Assembly (NCBI GenBank): GCA_964426945.1
Contig: CAYRSS010000083.1
Location: 1-13,317, forward strand
Direction of reading: 5' to 3'
DNA: 13,317 nt
DNA from: CAYRSS01 sp964426945
GTDB taxonomy: Bacteria; Planctomycetota; Phycisphaerae; UBA1845
Part shown: piece after piece, positions 7,087 to 13,317 of the stretch
Numbering within the stretch: the first letter of the stretch is position 1
Layout: every line of letters begins with the position of its first letter
Made by a program: the position numbers and the translations under genes
Notes under the pieces: model-generated
Told to the model about the DNA's origin: nothing
Databases searched by the model: none
Seen by the model: the letters and a program-made list of their open reading frames with translations, nothing else

Positions 7087-7115
7087 TTGGCGGTCACTGC
7101 GCCCGCCGCGATAAT
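7087..7115 (+). promoter_or_regulatory. sigma70-type promoter of ligA, predicted leaderless
   Basis: A TTGGCG element (7087-7092) is followed after 17 bp by GATAAT (7110-7115). Seven bases later comes the ligA ATG at 7123, exactly where transcription would be expected to begin. The transcript would therefore start at or within a base or two of the AUG, with no room for a Shine-Dalgarno sequence. This also argues against the in-frame upstream starts at 7087 and 7114, which lie inside the promoter. Confidence 0.65.
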
Positions 7116-7122
7116 GCCGCGC

Positions 7123-9186
7123 ATGAGCCAGTCCGCCGCCAAGCAGATCGAGAAGCTCCGCGAGGAGATCCGCCGTCACGATCACGCCTACTACGCGCTC
7201 GCGCAGCCGGTCGTTTCTGATCGGGAATACGATCGGCTGTTCGACGAGCTCAAGGCGCTCGAGGCCCGGCATCCCGAGCTTGTCACCCCCGATTCGCCTA
7301 CACAGCGCGTCGCCGGCGGCCCCATTGCGGGGTTTCGCCAGGTGCGTCACGCCGTGCCGATGCTGTCGATCGACAACACCTACAGCCCGCAGGAGCTGCG
7401 CGAGTTTGACGGCCGTATCGCCCGGTTGCTGGAGTCGGAGGCATGGCGCTACGTCGTGGACCCGAAGGTTGATGGTGTCGCTGTGTCGCTGACGTACGAG
7501 AGCGGCGGGCTCTCGCTCGCCGCCACGCGAGGGGACGGTGCAACCGGCGACGACATCACGCATAACGCCCGAACGCTTCGCTCCGTACCGCTCCGGCTCA
7601 CGGGGCAGGATGTGCCGATCGTCGTCGAGGTGCGGGGCGAGATATACTGGCCGACCGAGGACTTCCGCAGGTTCAACCGCCAGCGCGAGGAGGCCGGCGA
7701 GGCGACCTTCGCCAATCCGCGCAACGCGACGGCGGGCACGCTCAAACAGCTTGATCCGCGGAACCTCGCTGGGCGCGGGCTGATGTTTGTGGCCCACGGC
7801 GTCGGACGGCTGGAGCCGATGAGCATACGATCGGCGAGTGAGCTGTTCGACAGGTTCGACGGCTGGGGCATTCCCACCAATCCGCACCGCTTCACCGCCG
7901 GGTCAATCGACGAGGTGATCGACCGGCTCGATTCCTGGGATCGAGAGCGGCGGGGCCTGCCGTACGAGACGGACGGGTTGGTGATCAAGGTCGATTCGTT
8001 CTCACAGCGCGATCGGCTGGGTACGACCAGCCGGTATCCGCGTTGGTGCATAGCCTACAAGTTCGCCGCGGAACAGGCCGAAACGGTTCTGGAGGCGGTG
8101 GATTTTCAGGTCGGTAAGCTGGGCACGATCACGCCCCGGGCGATCATGCGGCCGGTGCTGCTGTCGGGAACCACGGTCCGCCACGCGTCGCTGCACAACT
8201 TCGACCAGGTGGAGCGGCTGGGGGTCATGATCGGCGACACGGTCGTCGTGGAGAAGGCCGGCGAGATCATCCCGCAGGTCGTTTCCGTGGTAGCGGATAA
8301 GCGACCGCGCGGGGCAAAGCCGATCGAGCGGCCTACGCGATGCCCGGTCTGCAGCGGCGACGTTGAGCAGGACGAGGGCGGCGTCTACCTGCGCTGCATC
8401 AACCCGGCCTGCGATGCCCAGCTCAAGGAGCGCCTGCGGCACTTCTGCGGGCGGGATCAGATGGACATCGAGAGCCTGGGCGAGGTGATGATCGAGAAGC
8501 TCGTCGACGGGGGATTCGTCCACGGCTTTGCGGACATCTACGGCCTGCCCGCCCGGCGCGAAGAGGTCGCGGCCATCACGATCGAACATGAGCGCAAGAG
8601 CAAGGACGGTGCCATCAAGAAGGTCACGGCGGCCTTCGGCGAGACGCGCACCGAGAAGCTCGTTGCGGGCATCGAGAAGAGCAAATCCCAGCCGCTGTCC
8701 CGTGTCCTGGCCGCGCTCAACATTCGCCACGTGGGCGCGTCCACGGCGCAGCTCCTGGCCGAGGAGTTCGGTTCGATCGACGAACTGATGGCCGCGGACG
8801 AGGCACGGCTGGAGGAGATCGACGGGGTCGGCCCTGAACTGGCCCACAGCGTGCATCATTTCTTTGCCAGTGCGGCGGGGCGCGAGACGATCGATGCCCT
8901 CAGGGCGGCCGGGGTGAACATGGAGCAGCCGCGTCGCAAGGTCGTGGCGGACTCACCAATCGCCGGGAAAACGGTGGTCGTTACCGGAACCCTTGAGCGG
9001 TTCGGACGCAAGGCGATCGAGGATCTGATCAAGGAGTTCGGGGGCAAACCGTCGGGCAGCGTCAGCAAGAAGACCGACTACCTCGTAGCCGGCGAGTCGG
9101 CCGGGTCCAAGCTGGCCAAGGCCCGGGAACTGGGGGTCGAGGTGCTCGACGAAGAGGGGTTCCTGAAGCTTCTCGGGCGAGGGTAG
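7123..9186 (+). CDS. ligA: NAD+-dependent DNA ligase LigA
   Basis: This 687-residue protein seals nicks in duplex DNA during replication and repair, using NAD+ as the adenylate donor. The N-terminal Ia segment has HDHAYY and a REYDRLFDEL motif. The adenylation lysine is K115 in DPKVDG, the same position number as in E. coli LigA. A four-Cys zinc site is visible as C407, C410, C425 and C430. Helix-hairpin-helix motifs follow (IRHVG and IDGVGPELA regions), and the C-terminus is a BRCT domain beginning near SPIAGKTVVVTGTL. The HhH region carries an extra basic segment of roughly 18-20 residues near residues 486-507, which explains a length a little above the usual ~670. The ATG at 7123 is chosen because the promoter ends just before it. 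The gene stands alone; the next gene has its own promoter. Confidence 0.97.
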   Translation: MSQSAAKQIEKLREEIRRHDHAYYALAQPVVSDREYDRLFDELKALEARHPELVTPDSPTQRVAGGPIAGFRQVRHAVPMLSIDNTYSPQELREFDGRIARLLESEAWRYVVDPKVDGVAVSLTYESGGLSLAATRGDGATGDDITHNARTLRSVPLRLTGQDVPIVVEVRGEIYWPTEDFRRFNRQREEAGEATFANPRNATAGTLKQLDPRNLAGRGLMFVAHGVGRLEPMSIRSASELFDRFDGWGIPTNPHRFTAGSIDEVIDRLDSWDRERRGLPYETDGLVIKVDSFSQRDRLGTTSRYPRWCIAYKFAAEQAETVLEAVDFQVGKLGTITPRAIMRPVLLSGTTVRHASLHNFDQVERLGVMIGDTVVVEKAGEIIPQVVSVVADKRPRGAKPIERPTRCPVCSGDVEQDEGGVYLRCINPACDAQLKERLRHFCGRDQMDIESLGEVMIEKLVDGGFVHGFADIYGLPARREEVAAITIEHERKSKDGAIKKVTAAFGETRTEKLVAGIEKSKSQPLSRVLAALNIRHVGASTAQLLAEEFGSIDELMAADEARLEEIDGVGPELAHSVHHFFASAAGRETIDALRAAGVNMEQPRRKVVADSPIAGKTVVVTGTLERFGRKAIEDLIKEFGGKPSGSVSKKTDYLVAGESAGSKLAKARELGVEVLDEEGFLKLLGRG

Positions 9187-9203
9187 GCCCGCGGAATACC
9201 GCG

Positions 9204-9232
9204 TTGACGCTCCTGCGCGGTCGCGCTAGTAT
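9204..9232 (+). promoter_or_regulatory. sigma70-type promoter of the AAA+/VWA operon
   Basis: TTGACG (9204-9209), a 17-bp spacer and TAGTAT (9227-9232) lie in the 72-bp gap after ligA. Transcription would start near 9239-9240, giving a leader of about 20 nt before the ATG at 9259. A GAGAAG at 9246-9251 sits 7 nt before that ATG and can act as a Shine-Dalgarno. Both elements are near consensus with ideal spacing in otherwise GC-rich DNA. Confidence 0.72.
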
Positions 9233-9258
9233 CCGCTTGGCAACCGAGAAGCACCCGC

Positions 9259-10686
9259 ATGAGCCTTGCAGGCAAGCCCAAAACCGTTGGCGCGCTGCGT
9301 GAAACCGGCTACCGCAGCCGGTCGGTCAAGCAGGAGATGCGCGACAACCTGCTGGCGTGCCTGCGCGACCGCAAGCCCGTTTTCCCGGGCATTGTCGGCT
9401 ATGAAGACACGGTGCTGCCCCAGGTCTTCAACGCGATCCTGAGCCTCCACGACATGCTTCTGCTGGGTCTGCGTGGCCAGGCCAAGACGCGGATCCTTCG
9501 CGCCCTGCCGGCGCTGCTGGACGAATACACGCCAACGCCCGCGGGCTCCGACCTGCCCGACGATCCGCTCGATCCGAAGCTTGGCCCCAACCGTCGGCTC
9601 GCCGCTCAGCACGGCGACGCGATGGAGCTCCGCTGGCTCCATCGCGACGAGCGGTATCACGAGAAGCTGGCCACGCCAGACGTTACCATCGCCGACCTGA
9701 TCGGCGAGATCGACCTGGTCAAGCACGCCGAGGGGCGGCACCTGACCGACGAAGGGGTCATTCACTACGGTCTCATCCCACGCACGAACCGCGGCATCTT
9801 CGCCATCAACGAGTTGCCCGACCTCGCGCCGCGCATCCAGGTGGGGCTGTTCAACGTGCTGGAGGAGCGTGACGTCCAGATCCGCGGCTTCCCCGTCCGG
9901 CTGCCGCTGGACATCTGCGCCGCATTCACGGCCAATCCGGAGGACTACACGAATCGCGGACGGATCGTCACGCCGCTGAAGGACCGCATCGGTTCCGTCG
10001 TGCGCACGCACTATCCGCTGAACGTCTCGGATGCCATCCGGATCACACGCGACAACGCCTGGCTTGCCCGTAATGGTGACGCCCGGACGATCGACGTGCC
10101 GTCCTACATCCTGGAGGTCATCGAGAACTTCGCCCGGGTGGCGCGCAGCAGCCCGCACGTCAATCAGCAGTCGGGTGTCTCGGTCCGGGCGTCGATCACC
10201 AGTGCAGAGACGCTGGTGTCCAACGCCGAGCGGCGCGCCGTGCTGCACGATGAGCAGCGCATCGTACCCCGCGTGACCGACCTGCAGCACATGGTGGCAA
10301 GCTGCCGCGGCAAGATCGAGATCATGCTCGCCGAGGACGATCAGACGGAAACCAAACTGATCTCCGCCATGCTGGGGGAGGCAGTCAAAATCGTGTTCGA
10401 GCAGTACGCCGGCGTGGCCGATCTGGAGCCCGTCATCGAACTGTTCAGCCACAACCGCACGACGGTGGAATTCGGGGACGATCTTTCGACGGTTGACCTG
10501 GCCGCGGCGATCGACCGCCTGCCGGCGCTGAAGAAGGCCGCGGCGAAGTTCTGCGTCCAGGTGGACCGCCCCTTCGAGGAAGCTGCCGACTTGGTCGCCG
10601 CGGCGGAGTTTCTGCTGGAGGGGCTGCACGTGAGCAACCGGCTCAGCAAGTACACCTACCGCGGCAAGACCGTGTTCAAACGATAG
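9259..10686 (+). CDS. MoxR/ChlI-type AAA+ ATPase
   Basis: This 475-residue AAA+ protein belongs to the MoxR / magnesium-chelatase-I-like clade, whose members remodel or activate partner proteins, usually together with a VWA protein. The P-loop GLRGQAKT is at residues 70-77, with the A-K-T ending that MoxR proteins use. The Walker B segment reads GIFAINE (179-185), with Asn184 where Asp is usual and Glu185 kept. A sensor-1-like TANPEDY lies near 224-230, and LKDRIGS near 240-246 has the expected arginine-finger type Arg. RIQVGLFNVLEERDVQIRG (192-210) is the ChlI/MoxR-type helix region. The C-terminal third is helical and without a recognised domain. The VWA gene follows after 44 bp, which supports a two-gene operon. 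Annotation as a true Mg-chelatase subunit is not supported: no chelatase H subunit or bacteriochlorophyll gene is present. Confidence 0.9.
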   Translation: MSLAGKPKTVGALRETGYRSRSVKQEMRDNLLACLRDRKPVFPGIVGYEDTVLPQVFNAILSLHDMLLLGLRGQAKTRILRALPALLDEYTPTPAGSDLPDDPLDPKLGPNRRLAAQHGDAMELRWLHRDERYHEKLATPDVTIADLIGEIDLVKHAEGRHLTDEGVIHYGLIPRTNRGIFAINELPDLAPRIQVGLFNVLEERDVQIRGFPVRLPLDICAAFTANPEDYTNRGRIVTPLKDRIGSVVRTHYPLNVSDAIRITRDNAWLARNGDARTIDVPSYILEVIENFARVARSSPHVNQQSGVSVRASITSAETLVSNAERRAVLHDEQRIVPRVTDLQHMVASCRGKIEIMLAEDDQTETKLISAMLGEAVKIVFEQYAGVADLEPVIELFSHNRTTVEFGDDLSTVDLAAAIDRLPALKKAAAKFCVQVDRPFEEAADLVAAAEFLLEGLHVSNRLSKYTYRGKTVFKR

Positions 10687-10730
10687 TTCACCTCGCGCGG
10701 GGAGGGTGCCGCCAGCCGGCAACGCACGTC

Positions 10731-11867
10731 ATGGCCCGTCACGTCTACCAGGAATTCGACGGCTCGCAGTTCCCGACGCAGGACGCGCTGCGCCAGTTCG
10801 AGTCGTTCATGGAATATGTGATGACCTACGGCGAGCGGGCGATGGAAGCGCTGCGCGCGGCCGAGGAAGATCCCGAGCAGCGGCGGATTATTGAGCAGTG
10901 GATCGAAGAGGGGCTGCTGGAGCGCGTCGGCGTGAAGTTCCGACTGACCGCACGGTCCGTGCAGAGCCTGCAGCGCAAGGCGATGATGGAGGTTTTCCGC
11001 GGCCTGCAGGCGGACTCGCCCGAGGGCCACGAGTCGCAGGAATTCGGCGCCGGCGGCGAGCGCACCGAAGGGCTTCGGCCTTACCAGTTCGGTGATCCGG
11101 CCAGTTTCGTCGACCTGGCCGCCACGCTGCGCAACGCCGTGGCCCGCGGCGGCGCCGGCGTCCCGATCCGCCTCCAGGAACAGGACTTCGAGGTTTGCCT
11201 GACCGAGTCGAAGGCCACCTGCAGCACGGTCATTCTGCTGGACATGTCGGGGTCGATGGGCCGGTGGGATCGGTTTCCCTCCGCCAAGCGCTGCGCGATG
11301 GCGATGCACGCGCTGATCCGGCAGCGCTACCCGCTCGACACGGTGGATGTGGTCGGTTTCCACTCGGGGGCGGAGGTCATTCCTGAGCATCGCCTGCCGT
11401 TGGCCCTGCCGAAGCGCGTGTCGATGTTTGATCCGCAGATCCGCATCCGCCTGCCGATCGCCCGCCTCGACGAGGGACCCCAGCACTTCACGAACCTGCA
11501 CATGGGGCTGCTGATGGCGGGTCGCATCCTGTCGCGACGGGGAGGCCGAAACAAGCAACTCTTCATCATCACCGATGGCGAGCCGACGGCCCACGTTGAA
11601 GGGGGCGAGGTGCACCTTCTCTATCCGCCGGAAGAGGCCACGGCGATGGCCACACTGACCGAGGCGCTGCACATGTCGCGGCGCGGCGTGCGTTTCTCGA
11701 CCTTCGCCCTCATCGACGACTACGGCTACATGGACTGGCTGTCCTTCGTGGATCACCTCACGAAGCTGACGCGTGGCGTGGCGTTCTACACGACCAGCGG
11801 CGAGCTGAGCCACTGTGTGATGGAGTCGTACCTCAGCGGACGCCGCAGCAAGACCTTCCTCTCCTGA
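10731..11867 (+). CDS. VWA (MIDAS) domain protein, partner of the AAA+ ATPase
   Basis: This 378-residue protein has a helical N-terminal half (about 1-150) and a von Willebrand factor A domain from about 164 to the end. A complete MIDAS metal site is visible: DMSGS (D171, S173, S175), T254 in HFTNLH, and D282 in ITDGEPT. It therefore should bind Mg2+ and a partner acidic residue. In known MoxR-VWA and ChlI-ChlD pairs, the VWA protein couples the ATPase to its target. No signal peptide or membrane helix is seen, so it is predicted cytoplasmic. The start at 10731 is the first ATG in frame after the upstream stop. No Shine-Dalgarno lies at normal distance; the G-rich GGGGAGGG at 10699-10706 is about 24 nt upstream. 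The target is unknown. Confidence 0.9.
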   Translation: MARHVYQEFDGSQFPTQDALRQFESFMEYVMTYGERAMEALRAAEEDPEQRRIIEQWIEEGLLERVGVKFRLTARSVQSLQRKAMMEVFRGLQADSPEGHESQEFGAGGERTEGLRPYQFGDPASFVDLAATLRNAVARGGAGVPIRLQEQDFEVCLTESKATCSTVILLDMSGSMGRWDRFPSAKRCAMAMHALIRQRYPLDTVDVVGFHSGAEVIPEHRLPLALPKRVSMFDPQIRIRLPIARLDEGPQHFTNLHMGLLMAGRILSRRGGRNKQLFIITDGEPTAHVEGGEVHLLYPPEEATAMATLTEALHMSRRGVRFSTFALIDDYGYMDWLSFVDHLTKLTRGVAFYTTSGELSHCVMESYLSGRRSKTFLS

Positions 11868-11961
11868 ATCTGTTATCGGAACCACCGGGCCGGTGCCAAA
11901 CCGCCCCGCATCGGCGGTCGATGAACACCGGGGGATCCCGCCTGCGCATTGCGGCGGCCCC

Positions 11962-11967
11962 GGGGAG
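11962..11967 (+). promoter_or_regulatory. Shine-Dalgarno of the Hpt gene
   Basis: GGGGAG lies 8 nt before the ATG at 11976. It decides the start: in-frame TTG at 11949 and GTG at 11967 have no such site. No clear promoter is visible in the 108-bp gap after the VWA gene, so read-through from upstream is possible. Confidence 0.6.
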
Positions 11968-11975
11968 TGTCACCG

Positions 11976-12305
11976 ATGGTCGACGATAATCTGCCGCCGG
12001 ACGATCCGATTCCTTCCGAACTCGTGCGGGAGGATCCCGGGTTCGCCGACATCGTGCTCGAGTTCCTCGACGGGCTCGGGGCGCGGCTCGGCGAGATGGA
12101 AGATGCCCTGCGGCAGAGCGACTTCGAGCGCCTCCGCGTGGCCGCTCACCAGCTCAAGGGCAGCGGCGGGGGTTATGGCTATCCGGTGCTGACGGAGCGC
12201 GCCGCGGAGCTGGAGACGCTGGCCAAGAAGCAGGCGCTGGACGACTGCATCGACGCGATCGAGCAGCTCAAGTCGATCGCTTCGCGCGTGATTGTGGGAG
12301 ATTGA
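11976..12305 (+). CDS. Stand-alone Hpt phosphotransfer protein
   Basis: This 109-residue protein is a single histidine-phosphotransfer (Hpt) domain. The phospho-accepting histidine is H58 in HQLKGSGGGYGYP, matching the Hpt HxLKG signature, with amphipathic helices on both sides as expected for a four-helix bundle. It would relay phosphate between a hybrid histidine kinase and a response regulator. No kinase or receiver gene is in the window, so its partners are encoded elsewhere. The N-terminal 20 residues are acidic and Pro-rich. The gene lies 108 bp after the VWA gene on the same strand and ends at an intrinsic terminator, so it may be the last gene of that transcript or have its own undetected promoter. 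Confidence 0.9.
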   Translation: MVDDNLPPDDPIPSELVREDPGFADIVLEFLDGLGARLGEMEDALRQSDFERLRVAAHQLKGSGGGYGYPVLTERAAELETLAKKQALDDCIDAIEQLKSIASRVIVGD

Positions 12306-12340
12306 GCGGATACGCCAAACAAACGCCGGGCGAGCAGCGC

Positions 12341-12381
12341 CGCGAGCCGGAGGGGTCATCCCTCCGGCTCGCGTTTTTTTT
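12341..12381 (+). terminator. Intrinsic terminator after the Hpt gene
   Basis: A perfect 14-bp inverted repeat, CGCGAGCCGGAGGG (12341-12354) with its complement at 12360-12373, encloses a 5-nt loop and is followed by eight T residues (12374-12381). This is a textbook Rho-independent terminator for the + strand. On the - strand the hairpin is not directly followed by a T run; the nearest T-rich stretch is about 15 nt away, so it probably does not serve pckA as well. Confidence 0.95.
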
Positions 12382-12402
12382 GCCGGCGGGCAGGTCGGCG
12401 AC

Positions 12403-13317
<915 letters not shown>

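Noticed and set aside
7087..7122. Upstream in-frame starts for ligA at 7087 (TTG) and 7114 (ATG)
   Set aside because: Both fall inside the predicted -35/-10 elements, and the 7123 start puts the catalytic lysine at 115 as in E. coli LigA.
6721..7887. - strand frame of 388 codons spanning the end of the giant gene and the start of ligA
   Set aside because: It overlaps two well-supported + strand genes and the ligA promoter and has no domain.
9226..10722. Open reading frame of 498 codons on the - strand opposite the AAA+ ATPase gene
   Set aside because: The + strand frame has clear AAA+ motifs, a promoter and an SD. The antisense product has no recognisable domain and is expected from high-GC codon use with few stops.
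9259..11867. Reading the ATPase and VWA genes as magnesium chelatase subunits BchI/BchD
   Set aside because: The P-loop is MoxR-like, the VWA protein lacks an AAA domain, and no chelatase H or pigment gene is nearby.
10656..11885. Open reading frame of 409 codons on the - strand opposite the VWA gene
   Set aside because: It is a shadow of the VWA gene, whose MIDAS residues are complete on the + strand.
11881..11900. GC-rich dyad CACCGGGCCGGTG after the VWA gene as a terminator
   Set aside because: The usable stem is only about 4 bp and no T run follows.
11921..11989. Short 22-codon frame overlapping the Hpt start
   Set aside because: It has no Shine-Dalgarno and no recognisable peptide. 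A leader-peptide role cannot be supported from this sequence.

Overview
The window is a high-GC bacterial segment that reads as Planctomycetota, most likely a Phycisphaerae-type lineage. The strongest lineage signals are in the long gene on the left: dozens of DCNxNGxPDxC repeats, 'DPFCC...WD..C' modules, a dockerin-like pair reading DMDGNGFVNAAD / DVDGNGFINAGD, and a C-terminal YQGDGSSC motif. From memory, this combination is typical of giant secreted planctomycete proteins. This is an inference from protein style; there is no rRNA or other taxonomic marker here.

Layout. (1) Positions 2-7015, + strand: the C-terminal 2337 residues of a giant cysteine-rich mosaic protein whose N-terminus lies left of the window. 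Its order is: short DCN-repeat block; 23 DUF4215/Myxococcus-type disulfide repeats; DCN repeats; a pre-peptidase-C-like beta domain; DCN repeats with a DPFCC module; a globular domain of unknown function; more DCN repeats with two more DPFCC modules; ten exact 23-residue CDDGDPCT repeats; a dockerin-like domain; a short Cys tail. (2) 7123-9186, +: ligA, NAD-dependent DNA ligase, with its own promoter placed so that the mRNA would be leaderless. (3) 9259-10686 and 10731-11867, +: a MoxR/ChlI-type AAA+ ATPase and a VWA (MIDAS) protein, an operon-like pair behind a good sigma70-type promoter (TTGACG, 17 bp, TAGTAT). (4) 11976-12305, +: a 109-residue stand-alone Hpt phosphotransfer protein, followed by a perfect 14-bp-stem intrinsic terminator. 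(5) 12403-13317, - strand: the C-terminal 304 codons of ATP-dependent PEP carboxykinase (pckA), convergent with the Hpt gene and running off the right edge.

How the parts fit. ligA and pckA are housekeeping genes with no evident link to their neighbours. The AAA+ ATPase and VWA protein most likely act together as a chaperone-like remodelling pair, as in known MoxR-VWA systems; their substrate is not shown. The Hpt protein has no histidine kinase or response regulator in the window. The giant protein is the unusual element: it appears to be a surface or secreted, disulfide- and probably Ca-stabilised scaffold with repeats organised at several scales. I see no mobile element, CRISPR array, rRNA or tRNA. 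No gene-free stretch exceeds 300 bases.
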